Source: Fidelibacterota bacterium
GTDB lineage: Bacteria > Fidelibacterota > Marinisomatia > Marinisomatales > TCS55
DNA: 63,631 nt
Assembly (NCBI GenBank): GCA_004124385.1
Contig: SCKN01000009.1
Location: forward strand, 1 to 63,631
Reading direction: 5' to 3'
Positions 36,206-46,609 of this stretch are shown here, one piece after another. Position numbers and translations under genes: made by a program. The notes beneath the pieces are model-generated. The model made no database searches, was not told the origin of the DNA, and was given only the letters and a program-made list of their open reading frames with translations. Position 1 is the first letter of the stretch; the number at the start of each line of letters is the position of its first letter.

Positions 36206-36601
36206 TTAATAATTATCAAAATCCCTGCGATTGAATTCTTCCCAATCTTCATCTAATCCATCAAATTCATTGTATTCTGGGTGTTTCTCATTATCTTCTT
36301 CATCTTTTTGACGAACCATTTCATTCTCGTATAAACTAAATGTATCTTTTTTCTTTTCAAAGTCAGCAGGGTTGACTTCTTCTATCTCGGTTTGATCGAG
36401 ATCTTCAATATCCTCACTATATATTTCCGTATTAAAGAAATCTAAATCTTCAACAATCCCATTGGTCATCAAATATTCAAGAAAATCTAGATATTTTCTA
36501 ACTTTCAGGTCTGTACGACAGACGGGGCACGTCAGCTTCTCCTTGAGATCCCTCTCATTAAGGGTTGTTCCACAGGCTGGGCAAATAAGTCCTTCTAACA
36601 T
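36206..36601 (-). CDS. Small zinc-ribbon protein with acidic tail
   Basis: A 131-residue protein. The N-terminus has a zinc ribbon (CPAC at about residue 7 and CPVC at about 26), and the C-terminal two thirds are extremely acidic (DLDQTEIEEV, DGLDEDWEEFN). No family is recognised beyond the ribbon. An in-frame TTG 15 bp upstream is a less likely start. It is 22 bp from the DUF3467 gene on the same strand. Confidence 0.65.
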   Translation of the reverse strand: MLEGLICPACGTTLNERDLKEKLTCPVCRTDLKVRKYLDFLEYLMTNGIVEDLDFFNTEIYSEDIEDLDQTEIEEVNPADFEKKKDTFSLYENEMVRQKDEEDNEKHPEYNEFDGLDEDWEEFNRRDFDNY

Positions 36602-36665
36602 AAGTTTTTCCAACAAAAATCGGGCGTTAAGTTAATCGAGTCACTCTGTACCATCAATAGCTTTA

Positions 36666-38259
36666 TTAAGAAATATTATAATTATTTTCAAATGTATTTG
36701 CATGTGGAATTAAGCTTATAGCTCGTTCTGTTAAGGCTGTTATTGTTAACGATGGATTCACCCCGGGATTTGCAGAAATCATAGAGCCATCACATACGAG
36801 CATGTTTTCATATCCAAATACATGGTTGTTTTTATCAATTACTCCTTTATTCACATTTGCTCCCATACATGATCCACTGAGGATATGAGCTGTAGTTGGA
36901 ATACCAAATAATGCTTCGTTATTGGGCATCATTGGTTTACCGTTTATTTTTTTAGCATATTTTTCAGCTATAGATTGAGTTTCCGGTATAAAAGGCGTTG
37001 GTGCTTTACCGGCCTCCAATTTTGTTTTCATTCCTAGCCCAAAAAGTCTTTCTTTAAATTTTAATGTACTATCCAGCGTTTGCATGAATAATAAAACTTG
37101 AGTGCGTTTTGCCCAATCATCGACAAAAATAGTATTTAGATTTTTTATAGGGTGAGTAATAAAGTCAGCAAAAATCTTATAAATTCGAATAATAAAAGAT
37201 TTTCCTTCAACTCTGGATAACATCATTAAACGCCAGATTCCAGAGCCTTTGGAATATCGAACGGGTCCCAAGTGGCTGTGTTCACCAATGTGCAAAATAG
37301 ATCCAATAGCAACACCTTTAGAATAGTCTGTCTTTTTATCCATTGCAGTAACTGGCATAAGTGCTTCAGAATTTGTTCTGACCATGTTTCCTATTTTATT
37401 TGATAATTTTGGTAAGGATGATTTTTTAAATTTCAATAATAATTTGACTGTTCCTAATACACCTCCGGAAAAAATAATACCCTTACTGGTATATTTACCT
37501 GATTTTTTAAAAAATAGAGCTGTTGATTCCTCCCACATTACCTCATAACCTTCTGACCCATCAGATTTAACTAGAGGCTTAACATCTACAACTTGTGATT
37601 CGCCTGTACCTTGGTCCCTTCATGTTGAGCCAAATACAGATAATTTTTATCCAATGTATTTTTTGCATTATACCTACACCCCACCATACATTCCCCGTAG
37701 AAGGCACACCCTGTTCTATCTGGCTCTTTACCATTAAAATACGGATCCGGTACTGTTTTGCCTGGTTTGCCAAAAAAGATAGAAACATTTGTAGCCTTAA
37801 ATTCATCTTCCTTGTTTAAATCTTTTGCCAGTTCCTGTAAAGCAATATCACCTGGTTCCATCCTAGGATTCCTGTCAGCTCCTAGCATCTTAAGCGCTAT
37901 TGGATAAAACTCTTTCAATTCTTCTTCCCAATTTGCTAAATGCGACCAGCTTTTAGAAGTATAAAACGAATGTTTAGGTATAGGTAATGTATTGGCATAT
38001 ACAAGTGAGCTGCCTCCCACTCCTACACCTGATAAAATACCAATATGCCTATAGTATGTAAGTCTGAAAAATCCGAAAAATCTAAATAATGGCAGTCACA
38101 TCCATTTTTTCAAATTCCAGATTGTTTTTGGAAAATCGCTACTTTTCCACCACTTATCTTTTCAATTACCAAAACTTTTTACCCTTTTTCTGATAATCGT
38201 AAAGACGATACTGATCCTCCAAAACCTGAACCAATAATAATGTAATCGCAGTCAAACAT
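36666..38259 (-). pseudogene. Decayed GMC-family (cholesterol-oxidase-like) oxidoreductase
   Basis: The pieces together cover a full FAD-dependent GMC oxidoreductase of about 530 residues: MFDCDYIIIGSGFGGSVSS (FAD-binding glycine motif), GILSGVGVGGSSLVYAN, and at the C-terminus GSCMGANVNKGVID and ANPGVNPSLTITA. The frame is broken by a TAA at 38179-38181, a shift between about 38101 and 38179, a TGA at 38096-38098 where Trp is expected, and an apparent one-base loss near 37602. Two open fragments remain (37586-38020 and 36666-37538). Two nonsense changes plus two shifts point to real decay more than to a sequencing error. Confidence 0.88.
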
Positions 38260-38278
38260 TATTTATAAATTAATAAAC

Positions 38279-39475
38279 TCAAACTTCAAAAATATTTAAT
38301 AGTAACTTTTCTTCCGCTGGAGATAAATCCAAGCCCCTTCTGTTTTTCACTATTTTAGCTGTTTCAATAAATGCTTCCCATTTATTACGTCTAATCTTTT
38401 CACCTACGCACCAGGAAAATGGCTGAATTGTTTTTGGCGGAAACCCATTAAAAGCAATGTTGCTGCCCGTTCCAATTACCGTACCAGTATTTAACCGTGT
38501 TCCGATAGCCGTTTTTACATAATCGCCTATAAAACAACCAATATGTTTTGAGCCTGTATTTATCTTTGTGCCATTGACCATCACATCTATATCGCTATAA
38601 TTATTTTTAAGATTACTGTTTACTGTACCCGCGCCCAAATTTACCCATTGTCCTAAATATGCATCTCCCAAATGACCATCATGGACTTTGTTCGTCCAAC
38701 CCTGAATTATAACACTATTTACCTCTCCACCCAGTCTACAGACCGGCCCAATTGAACAACCGCCCTTTATTTGTGTCATGGGCTCAATGATGCACTTCTC
38801 ACCCAAATATAATGGTCCTTCTAAATATGATAATGGTTTTACAATGGTATCATTGGCAATCATAACCGGACCTTTGGAGGCATCAATAACGGCTCCTTTT
38901 GATATAATTACGGATTTGTGAACAAAAATATTTTCCCTGTTGATCAAAATCGCATCTGAATCAGGTGATGAAAATTCCATAAAAAACTGAACATCTTTTT
39001 CAATTTGCTGTTTAGTTAATGCAACGGCTTCCCATAAAAATTCTACTACAGGCGTATTTAAATCACACCTAGCATAATCATTCTTTAAATCATTTAAAAT
39101 TGGACCACCTGATTCTATCCATTTCTGTCCAGCTTCTTTTGAAAGATTGGCTGCAATTAAAGTATTATTGGAAAAAAATAGTGTCGATTTTTGAGTTTTA
39201 ATCGCAGAAATATCTTCGGTACCCCAAAGAACATTGCCTAGTAACCAGATCCCCTCTTTTATATGATTAGGATTTACATGATGCCCGGGAAAAGTTTCTT
39301 TTGTTACATCTTCTAATTCTGGGCGAATACATAAATGAATATTTTCATCAGGAAGTAAAATGCTTAATCGCTCAATAAAGGTCAAAGCGCCACATCGAAT
39401 ATCAAACGATGGTCGTGTTAACGAAATTGGGGATAAGTTTAAAGCACGGTTATTTTCATAAATGTAAATATTCAC
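38279..39475 (-). CDS. GlmU-like sugar-nucleotidyltransferase / acyltransferase fold protein
   Basis: A 398-residue protein of the GlmU-like family found in Bacteroidota and relatives. The N-terminal part (LSPISLTRPSFDIRCGALTFIERL) is the NTP_transf_4 type and the C-terminal half is a left-handed beta-helix with hexapeptide repeats (GAVIDASKGPVMIANDTIV, GAGTVNSNLKNNYSDI, GTVIGTGSNIAFNG). It probably makes or modifies an activated sugar for envelope polymers; the true substrate is unknown. It overlaps the upstream gene by 4 bp (ATGA). Confidence 0.8.
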   Translation of the reverse strand: MNIYIYENNRALNLSPISLTRPSFDIRCGALTFIERLSILLPDENIHLCIRPELEDVTKETFPGHHVNPNHIKEGIWLLGNVLWGTEDISAIKTQKSTLFFSNNTLIAANLSKEAGQKWIESGGPILNDLKNDYARCDLNTPVVEFLWEAVALTKQQIEKDVQFFMEFSSPDSDAILINRENIFVHKSVIISKGAVIDASKGPVMIANDTIVKPLSYLEGPLYLGEKCIIEPMTQIKGGCSIGPVCRLGGEVNSVIIQGWTNKVHDGHLGDAYLGQWVNLGAGTVNSNLKNNYSDIDVMVNGTKINTGSKHIGCFIGDYVKTAIGTRLNTGTVIGTGSNIAFNGFPPKTIQPFSWCVGEKIRRNKWEAFIETAKIVKNRRGLDLSPAEEKLLLNIFEV

Positions 39476-40020
39476 ACTAGTCCCAATAATTGCTGGATAT
39501 TTAGAAATCCTTTTTCAATATAATCACTTCCTTTACGATCGATCAAAATATTATAATATTGTTCACTTTCTTCAGTATAAAAGCCAATTCGCATAGGCGC
39601 ATTTGATTGCTGAACAATTGTTGCGGAGATAGGATCAAAATCAAGATTCAGGTCTATCACAGCATCTGGTTGTGACGAAAAGACTATTTCCAAAAAAGAC
39701 TTATAGGGTAATCCCCAACGGTTTATGTGCTCATTTGAATATGTTATTAAACGATCGTTAATTGATGAATCAATGAATTCCAAATTTCTGCGCATAGCAA
39801 TATAACGCACTTGAATTCGACCTTCCGGACCAATGGCATTTTGAAGAGATTGGATAAAAATCCGCGCCATGCGTGAATGTTCTGGCTTTTTTGGTAATAA
39901 CACTAAAAAATTTGAAAAAGAGTATCGTTCTTTCCTTAAAGCTAATCCAACGTTACTATTAGATTTTTTCCGGGAAAGGTTCCACCGTAATGCCATTCGA
40001 GTTTTTAATGGTAAATCCAT
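39472..40020 (-). CDS. DUF6913-like protein
   Basis: A 182-residue soluble protein with a basic N-terminus (MALRWNLSRKKSNSNVG), a Rossmann-like centre (NFLVLLPKKPEHSRMARIFIQSL) and the block PMRIGFYTEESEQYYNILI, which resembles DUF6913 proteins of Bacteroidota. Its shape recalls the N-terminal half of family 9 glycosyltransferases, but the nucleotide-sugar half is absent. Overlap with the GlmU-like gene suggests a shared envelope role. Confidence 0.65.
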   Translation of the reverse strand: MDLPLKTRMALRWNLSRKKSNSNVGLALRKERYSFSNFLVLLPKKPEHSRMARIFIQSLQNAIGPEGRIQVRYIAMRRNLEFIDSSINDRLITYSNEHINRWGLPYKSFLEIVFSSQPDAVIDLNLDFDPISATIVQQSNAPMRIGFYTEESEQYYNILIDRKGSDYIEKGFLNIQQLLGLV

Positions 40021-40089
40021 AGTGGAATATACCTTTTTTCACAGAAAAGAATCTGTGTAGTTTCGCCCTTCTAATAATCTGGGGAAATA

Positions 40090-40821
40090 ATGAGTGTAAG
40101 TAAAAAAATTCTTTTTGGTGGGCTAGGTTGGGCTCTTGCTGGGCCTATTGGAGCAATAATTGGATATTATCTCGCTTCTTCTAACGACTATTCTGGTCAA
40201 AGAACGTTCGGTTCGGCAACACAAAGCTATCCCCGAACAAAACCAGGTGATTTTATGGTTTCACTTTTGGTGCTTTTAGGTGCAGTAATGAAGGCCGATA
40301 ATCAATTGTTAAAATCCGAACTAGATTATGTTAAACAATTTTTACGGCAGCAATTCAGTTCTCAAGATACCCAAAATTATATGACTTTGTTTAAAGATAT
40401 CATTAAACAGGATTACCCTTTACGTGATGTCTGCCGTCAAATTCAACGCTCCATGGATCATCCCAGTCGATTGGAACTGATTCATGTTTTATTCGGCTTG
40501 TCCCAAGCCGATGGCCACGTTCATCCTGACGAAATCAGAGTCATTCACACTATTGCTCGCTATTTGAATGTTAATGAAAATGATTTTAATTCAATAAAGG
40601 CCATGGTTATTAAAGATACGCATTCAGCATATGAGGTACTTGAAATTGAAAAGTCAGCCACAGATAGTGAAGTAAAAAAAGCATATAGGAAAATGGCATC
40701 AAAATACCATCCGGATAAGGTCGCTCATTTAGGAGAGGATTTGAAGAATCTTGCTGAAGAAAAATTCAAGTCCGTGAATGATGCCTATCAATCTGTCAAA
40801 AAAGAACGAGGCATCTCTTGA
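40090..40821 (+). CDS. djlA: DjlA-like cochaperone (TerB + J domain)
   Basis: A 243-residue protein with one N-terminal hydrophobic segment ([22 protein letters not shown]), a TerB-like helical domain (about 55-170) and a C-terminal J domain (about 178-243) with the key HPD in [12 protein letters not shown]. This is the DjlA layout, a membrane-attached DnaK partner. The TTG start of the mutase gene lies inside its stop codon region (4-bp overlap), so the two genes are coupled although unrelated in function. Confidence 0.85.
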   Translation: MSVSKKILFGGLGWALAGPIGAIIGYYLASSNDYSGQRTFGSATQSYPRTKPGDFMVSLLVLLGAVMKADNQLLKSELDYVKQFLRQQFSSQDTQNYMTLFKDIIKQDYPLRDVCRQIQRSMDHPSRLELIHVLFGLSQADGHVHPDEIRVIHTIARYLNVNENDFNSIKAMVIKDTHSAYEVLEIEKSATDSEVKKAYRKMASKYHPDKVAHLGEDLKNLAEEKFKSVNDAYQSVKKERGIS

Positions 40822-42314
40822 ATCAGGAAAAAGCCGGCCAATTTCCATTTACCCGGGGAATCTATTCCAATATGTACAAAGATCGCCTTTGGACTATGCG
40901 CCAATATGCAGGCTTCACTACGGCAGAAAAATCCAACAAGCGCTATCGCTATCTGTTAGATCAAGGAGTAACTGGATTATCAGTGGCCTTTGATTTGCCC
41001 ACACAGATTGGCTATGATTCTGATCATGCAATGGCATTAGGTGAAGTGGGCAAAGTGGGTGTTCCTATTTCAACTTCTGAAGATATGATTAGATTATTTA
41101 AGGATATTCCACTGGAATCCGTTTCTACATCTATGACCATCAATGCTACAGCCGCCATTCTTTTAGCATTGTATATTATCACTGGGGAAAAACAAGGTGT
41201 CTCAACCCAAAATTTGAAAGGCACAATTCAGAATGATATTCTAAAAGAATATATTGCTCGGGGTACTTACATCTATCCGCCTGAACCATCAATGCGTATT
41301 GTGACGGACATTTTTGATTTTTGTTCCAATCATGTCCCGAACTGGAATACAATTTCTATTTCAGGGTATCACATTAGAGAAGCTGGCTCTACGGCCGCTC
41401 AAGAACTGGCTTTCACTCTCGCTGATGGAATTGCTTACGTACAGGCTGCCATTGATAAAGGATTGGATGTGAATCGCTTTGGTAAGCGACTCTCTTTCTT
41501 TTTTAATTCTCATAATGATTTTTTAACAGAAGTTGCAAAATTTCGTGCAGCTCGACGTATGTGGGCTCATATTATGAAAGACCGATTTGGCGCCACAGAA
41601 GAAAAAGCGCTCATGTGTCGATTTCACACCCAAACAGGTGGTTCAACACTAGCGGCTCATCAAATTGATAATAATGTTGTGCGTACAACCGTTCAAGCCA
41701 TGTCAGCTGTGTTAGGCGGGACACAATCGTTACATACGAATTCACGGGATGAAGCATTGGCATTGCCATCTGATGATGCAGTAAAACTAGCGTTGCGCAC
41801 CCAACAGATAATTGCTAATGAATCAGGTATTACTGAACATCCCGATCCTTTTGGGGGGAGTTATGTAGTAGAAGGACTAACTGACCAATTGGAAACAGAG
41901 GCAAAGGCTATAATAGCTGATATCGACAAGATGGGTGGCGCTGTAGTCGCAATTGAAAAAGGATGGGTCCAGAGTAAAATTGCTCGAAGTGCCTATGAGT
42001 ATCAAGCGCAGGTTGATTCCGGAGATCAAGTAATTGTTGGTGTAAATAAGTATACTTCAGATGAGATGGAAGAAACTGATCTTTTATCGATTGATTCATC
42101 TGCTGTTGAAGATCAAATTAAACATGTGACTGATTTTAAAACAAAACGAAATAATGATCATGTACAGAACAGATTAAACGGACTAAAAACAGCAGCAGAC
42201 ACTGCTGAAAATCTTATGCCTGTTATCATTGAATGCGTTAAACATGATTGTACATTGGGTGAGATTTCTGATTCTCTTCGCTCTGTTTTTGGCGAATATA
42301 TTCCCAACTTTTAA
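40818..42314 (+). CDS. Methylmalonyl-CoA mutase, catalytic (large) chain without B12 domain
   Basis: A 498-residue protein covering the TIM-barrel catalytic domain of B12-dependent acyl-CoA mutases: [82 protein letters not shown]. The C-terminal cobalamin-binding domain (DxHxxG) is missing, so it must work with a separate small chain, as in two-gene archaeal-type mutases; that gene is not in the window. It converts methylmalonyl-CoA to succinyl-CoA. The start is TTG at 40818 with GAGG 7-10 bp upstream; the first ATG would cut the conserved N-terminus. Ethylmalonyl or isobutyryl mutase is an alternative. Confidence 0.9.
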   Translation: MNQEKAGQFPFTRGIYSNMYKDRLWTMRQYAGFTTAEKSNKRYRYLLDQGVTGLSVAFDLPTQIGYDSDHAMALGEVGKVGVPISTSEDMIRLFKDIPLESVSTSMTINATAAILLALYIITGEKQGVSTQNLKGTIQNDILKEYIARGTYIYPPEPSMRIVTDIFDFCSNHVPNWNTISISGYHIREAGSTAAQELAFTLADGIAYVQAAIDKGLDVNRFGKRLSFFFNSHNDFLTEVAKFRAARRMWAHIMKDRFGATEEKALMCRFHTQTGGSTLAAHQIDNNVVRTTVQAMSAVLGGTQSLHTNSRDEALALPSDDAVKLALRTQQIIANESGITEHPDPFGGSYVVEGLTDQLETEAKAIIADIDKMGGAVVAIEKGWVQSKIARSAYEYQAQVDSGDQVIVGVNKYTSDEMEETDLLSIDSSAVEDQIKHVTDFKTKRNNDHVQNRLNGLKTAADTAENLMPVIIECVKHDCTLGEISDSLRSVFGEYIPNF

Positions 42315-42327
42315 AATATTTTTAAAC

Positions 42328-42912
42328 ATGAATTCGCGTATTTTCTCCTCAATAATATCTTTTGTATTCCACCCTATGCTCATTTCACTTGTAGCATTTT
42401 ATTTGTTATTATTTGGTAAGGGAACCATTGCGGCTAATGCGTTCAGTGTTCTAATCGTTTGTTTCATTTTCTCCAATCTAATACCCATTTCCACAGTATT
42501 AGTTTTGAAAAAAATGGGAAAAATATCAGACTTGGATGCCTCGAAAAAAGAACAACGAATTTTTCCACTGACTCTAGGTATACTCTATTCGGGAATTGCA
42601 TTTCTTATATTGGTCAAAATAAATGCCAATCCCTTGGTACAAGGATTAATGTTTTGTTATATGTCAAATACTATTATTACCATTTTAATAACTCGTTACT
42701 GGAAAATATCAATACATGCCATGGGTGTAGGTGGACCAATCGCTGCCTTATGGGTTGCGGGATTCCAATTTCCAATTCCAGCTTTTTTAATTTTAATTGC
42801 TGTCAGTTATGCAAGAGTCGTTTTGAAAGCACACACAGTTTTACAAGTTATTGCAGGAACCCTAGGGGGATTAATATTTACGTATATCCAACTGCAATTG
42901 TTTTTTGTGTAA
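42328..42912 (+). CDS. PAP2-like multi-span membrane protein
   Basis: A 194-residue protein with about six hydrophobic helices. Degenerate PAP2 motifs are visible: DASKKEQRIFPL, ISIHAMGVGG (for PSGH) and ARVVLKAHTVLQVIAG (for SRxxxxxHxxxD). The His of motif two and the Arg and His of motif three are kept, but the final Asp is replaced, so activity is doubtful. The start at 42328 follows the mutase stop by 13 bp. Confidence 0.65.
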   Translation: MNSRIFSSIISFVFHPMLISLVAFYLLLFGKGTIAANAFSVLIVCFIFSNLIPISTVLVLKKMGKISDLDASKKEQRIFPLTLGILYSGIAFLILVKINANPLVQGLMFCYMSNTIITILITRYWKISIHAMGVGGPIAALWVAGFQFPIPAFLILIAVSYARVVLKAHTVLQVIAGTLGGLIFTYIQLQLFFV

Positions 42913-42914
42913 TT

Positions 42915-43691
42915 ATGTTCACTAACCTTATTCAAACTAATCTCACCACTGCTTACCTAGGTAAAAATGTTGAACATTTTCCGTGGACTGAATCCACAAA
43001 TGATGACGCGTGGGAACTGATATCTGAAGGTGCGGCAGATGGGACTTTAGTTGTTACGGATAAACAAACTGCAGGAAAAGGCCGAGCCGGACGAAAATGG
43101 GGATCTGTACCGGGAAAAAGTTTAATTGCTTCAATGATAATTAAATCAGAAATAGACAGTCGCCTGTCTGGTTGGTTTCCATTATTAACGGGTGTTGCCA
43201 TAGTAGATGCATTTGCAGAATTGGGTCTGAAGGTGAAATTAAAATGGCCAAATGATATTATAATGGATAACAAAAAGATGGGGGGAATACTTTGCGAAAG
43301 CCGCGTACTGGGAAAAACTCTTGAATGGATAGTGGTCGGCATTGGTTTGAATATCAATGAACAAGAAAATGAATTACCGTCAGGCTTACAGGCGACATCT
43401 TTTTTTATTGAGAAATCTTCATCTATTCAGCGTGAATTGGTATTAGCAAAAATAATAAATCATTTAGAACCATTATATAATGAATTAAAAATAAACAATG
43501 ATTTATACCATTTAATAAAATTATGGACAGATCATTGTAATCATGTGAATATGACAGTTAAGTTTGAAATAGAAAATGAAACACGATCAGGTGAATTCAT
43601 GGGCATTAATTCCTATGGGGCAGCCATTATTAATATAAATGGAAATGAAAAAATATATACAAGTGGAGATATTCATTTAATTCAACCATGA
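42915..43691 (+). CDS. birA: Biotin-[acetyl-CoA carboxylase] ligase
   Basis: A 258-residue biotin protein ligase that activates biotin and attaches it to carboxylase carrier proteins. Motifs are ESTNDDAWE, the nucleotide loop GKGRAGRKWGS, and KLKWPNDIIMDNKKMGGIL, followed by GIGLNIN and a small C-terminal SH3-like domain (SGEFMGINSYGAAIIN). It lacks the N-terminal helix-turn-helix of E. coli BirA, so it is a ligase without repressor function (group I). It overlaps coaX by 4 bp. Confidence 0.93.
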   Translation: MFTNLIQTNLTTAYLGKNVEHFPWTESTNDDAWELISEGAADGTLVVTDKQTAGKGRAGRKWGSVPGKSLIASMIIKSEIDSRLSGWFPLLTGVAIVDAFAELGLKVKLKWPNDIIMDNKKMGGILCESRVLGKTLEWIVVGIGLNINEQENELPSGLQATSFFIEKSSSIQRELVLAKIINHLEPLYNELKINNDLYHLIKLWTDHCNHVNMTVKFEIENETRSGEFMGINSYGAAIININGNEKIYTSGDIHLIQP

Positions 43692-44455
43692 TTCTGGCAA
43701 TCGATATTGGTAACACAAACATTGTTCTTGGTCTTTTTAGCAATGGAGATATAATAGAAAGCTGGCGTTTAAACACCGCCGCTACCCGAACGATTGATGA
43801 ATGCTGGGTCGCTATAAAATTACTCGCAGAGGATGCAGGTCATAATCTGCAAACAATCGAAAACGTGGTCATCGGCAGCGTGGTGCCGAAAGAAACATTT
43901 ATTTTCAAAAAAATGTGCGACCATTATTTAAACATCACCCCATTTGAGGTTAACGGTTCAATTGATCTTGGAATTAAACTGAGTGTGTCTTCTCCGGATG
44001 AGGTTGGAGCTGACCGCATTGCCAATGTATATGCTGCAGGAAAATTATATGGAAAACCTTCCATCGTTGTGGATTTTGGCACTGCAACAACCTATGATGT
44101 TATTGATGAAAAAGGTGACTTTATTGGTGGCGCCATCGCTCCCGGGATTGAAACAAGCGCTATACATTTATTCCAGAAAGCTGCATTGCTCCACCGTATA
44201 GATTTTGAAATTCCTGAATTTGCAATAGGGATTGATACACGTACTAATTTAGAAAGTGGAATATTGTTTGGAGCAGCTGACCAAGTCGACGGCATGATTA
44301 AACGAATCAAAGCTGAAAAAGGATGGGGTGATATACCAGTAATAATTACGGGTGGATTAGGTAAGGTTATCGGTGGGATTTCTAAAACAAATATCACTTT
44401 CGATGATGACCTGACTCTTAAGGGATTATATTATATTAATAAAGATCTGAATTAA
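43688..44455 (+). CDS. coaX: Type III pantothenate kinase
   Basis: A 255-residue kinase for the first step of coenzyme A synthesis. The ASKHA-fold motifs are DIGNTN (5-10), PDEVGADRIANVYAA, VVDFGTATTYDVI and GGLGKVIGG. CoaX needs a monovalent cation and is not feedback-inhibited by CoA. The birA-coaX pair is a common arrangement. Its stop codon directly abuts that of the convergent CDF gene. Confidence 0.94.
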   Translation: MILAIDIGNTNIVLGLFSNGDIIESWRLNTAATRTIDECWVAIKLLAEDAGHNLQTIENVVIGSVVPKETFIFKKMCDHYLNITPFEVNGSIDLGIKLSVSSPDEVGADRIANVYAAGKLYGKPSIVVDFGTATTYDVIDEKGDFIGGAIAPGIETSAIHLFQKAALLHRIDFEIPEFAIGIDTRTNLESGILFGAADQVDGMIKRIKAEKGWGDIPVIITGGLGKVIGGISKTNITFDDDLTLKGLYYINKDLN

Positions 44456-45622
44456 TTAATAGCGGTGCAACGGTGACACCTTAATATTAATTTCAAAACC
44501 ACTGAACTTTTGTTTTAATTCAACTTCCAAAGACTGACAACAGTCTACAATTTCTTTCTGTAACATTCTCACTTTAACATTTATACCAAATAAGATTACA
44601 TGATGGTTCTCCGTTTCTACAACTCGAATATCATGGATATCTGTAATGTTTTCATCTCTCTTCAAATGTTGATTTAGAAAAGATTGGATTTCCTGCACGA
44701 GTGGATTTCCTGGTTGGACGGGATCCATGTGAACGGTGGGCTCAACACCAAGAGCAATTTCCAATTTATGTTCTACTTCTTCTGAAACATCATGAGCTTC
44801 AGCAGTAGATTTTTCTGCATCAATTTCCACGTGTACACTTATGAATTTATCATGGCCATAACTGTGGATTGTTATATCATGAGCACCTAACACACCATCC
44901 ACATCCATTACAATTTGTCGAATAGATTCAATATCTTCAGTCCTAGGTGGTTTACCAATTAAATCATCCACTGCATCCTTGGCTATTTCAAATCCTGTAT
45001 AGATTAAAAACAACGCCACTCCTAATCCAGCCCAACCATCGACTGCCGGATAACCGTAAATACCTGCAATCAACGCAGCCACAACCAAGATGCTTGAAAT
45101 GGCATCTGTACGGTGGTGCCACGCATCGGCATGAAGTGTACCAGAAGCAATTTTAGATGAAAGAAATTCTGCATATCTTGCTGTAATCTCTTTCAAAATA
45201 ATAGTTGATGAAAAAATAATAATCATCCACCATTCAGCGACTACTAGTTCAGGGTTTTGAATACGGTCTGTGGCTACTTCTATGAATTCGATACCAGCGA
45301 CACAGAGTAAAATCGCAATAATCAACGTTGCAATATATTCTGCCCGGCCATGACCATATGGATGTTCTACATCAGCTGGTTTATCAGCTTGCTTGAAACC
45401 CCAAATCACTATCACAGATGAAACAACATCGGATAATGTATGAACAGCATCGGCGATTACACTGACAGCCCCCACCATAAGTCCAATCACTAATTTGAGA
45501 ATAAATAAAATGCTGTTTACTAAAACGGAAATCCACCCTTGGAATACACCGATTTTTGTTCGGTAGGTTTGGGCCGATTCTTTGGTGTTGGGGACGAAAT
45601 AATTGGTGATGGATTCAAACAT
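44456..45622 (-). CDS. Cation diffusion facilitator transporter
   Basis: A 388-residue CDF-family exporter of divalent metals (Zn, Fe, Mn type). Six membrane helices span about 30-230. The metal site residues are in helix 2 (VIADAVHTLSDVVSS) and helix 5 (HADAWHHRTDAISS), i.e. the HD-HD pattern that favours zinc or iron. A cytosolic C-terminal dimerisation domain (DVDGVLGAHDITIHSYG) follows, with an extra tail of about 70 residues. The metal cannot be fixed by sequence alone. Confidence 0.9.
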   Translation of the reverse strand: MFESITNYFVPNTKESAQTYRTKIGVFQGWISVLVNSILFILKLVIGLMVGAVSVIADAVHTLSDVVSSVIVIWGFKQADKPADVEHPYGHGRAEYIATLIIAILLCVAGIEFIEVATDRIQNPELVVAEWWMIIIFSSTIILKEITARYAEFLSSKIASGTLHADAWHHRTDAISSILVVAALIAGIYGYPAVDGWAGLGVALFLIYTGFEIAKDAVDDLIGKPPRTEDIESIRQIVMDVDGVLGAHDITIHSYGHDKFISVHVEIDAEKSTAEAHDVSEEVEHKLEIALGVEPTVHMDPVQPGNPLVQEIQSFLNQHLKRDENITDIHDIRVVETENHHVILFGINVKVRMLQKEIVDCCQSLEVELKQKFSGFEINIKVSPLHRY

Positions 45623-45624
45623 AT

Positions 45625-46574
45625 TTAAACAATCCCCTTAATTTTATGGAGCTTATTGACGCCATCTCTTGCCAGCGCATATTCAAATGACCATTTGATA
45701 CAAGCGGAACCAATTTTACCATCCTTACGAATAGCAATGTAGGCAATTTGAAAATCAGGGTTTCCATTATGTCTCTTAATAACACGATTTAACGCTTTTT
45801 CACAAGCCGCTGTGGGGTCATAGCCTTGGCGCATGAGTTCCACCACGAGAAAGCTCCCTGTTGTTTTGATTACTTCCTCACCTAATCCGGTTGCGGCAGC
45901 ACACCCAATTTCATTATCTACATAAAGTCCAGCTCCAATTATTGGACTGTCCCCAACTCTGCCATGCATTTTATAAGCCCAGCCGCTGGTGGTACAGGCA
46001 CCCGCCAGATTTCCATTGGAGTCCTGTGCTAAAACAGAAATAGTATCGTGAGTATCATGGGGTGTCATTTCATTTTGTTCTTTTTTCCATTTTTTCCAAG
46101 CTTTTCGGGATTCATCAGTAAGCAAGTCCGTTTCTTCAAATCTTTGGGATACAGCAAATTGGCGGGCACCTTCTCCCACCAACATTACATGCTTGGTATC
46201 TTCCATTACCTTCCTGGCCAGAGACACAGGATGCTTAATATTCTGTAGAAAAGCTACGGATCCGCAATTGCCGGTGGAATCCATGACGCATGCGTCTAAA
46301 GTAACGTTACCCTGTTCATCGGGTAGACCGCCAAAACCTACCGATGTACTGGTGGATCCGCTTCGGGAATACGGGCTCCTGCTTCAGCAGCATCCATGGA
46401 AGAACCCCCATTCTGCAGAACTTTCCATCCAGCATCGTTGGCCGGTAGACCATGACTCCATGTGGAAAGAATGATAGGGTTGTTATTATTGGTTTTGATT
46501 TCCTGATCCGATAAAAGTATTGTGGGAGCTGCGAATCCAACAACGGATGTTTTTAAAAAATCCCTGCGTTTCAA
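45625..46574 (-). pseudogene. Glycosylasparaginase (N4-GlcNAc-Asn amidase), frameshifted
   Basis: An N-terminal nucleophile hydrolase that frees GlcNAc-linked asparagine. The first 78 codons (from 46574) start with a Tat-type signal, MKRRDFLKTSVVGFAAPTI, then WSHGLPANDAGWKVL and GGSSMDAAEAGA. The frame then breaks near 46353; adding one base after GATCC restores DPTSTSVGFGGLPDEQG. The rest is intact and includes the self-cleavage site HDT-I with the Thr nucleophile, GRVGDSPIIGAGLYVDN and GCAAATGLGEE. With just one lesion this is either a recent pseudogene or a sequencing error. Confidence 0.82.
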
Positions 46575-46609
46575 AATGGAACCGTTAGGCTTGCACTAAT
46601 AATCTCTGC

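Noticed and set aside
38096-38098. TGA in the GMC gene as a second selenocysteine codon
   Set aside because: It stands where Trp is expected, not at a redox Cys, and the gene has another stop and two frame shifts.
46316-46574. Two short separate genes at the start of the glycosylasparaginase
   Set aside because: Both are pieces of one frameshifted gene; the family sequence continues across after restoring one base.
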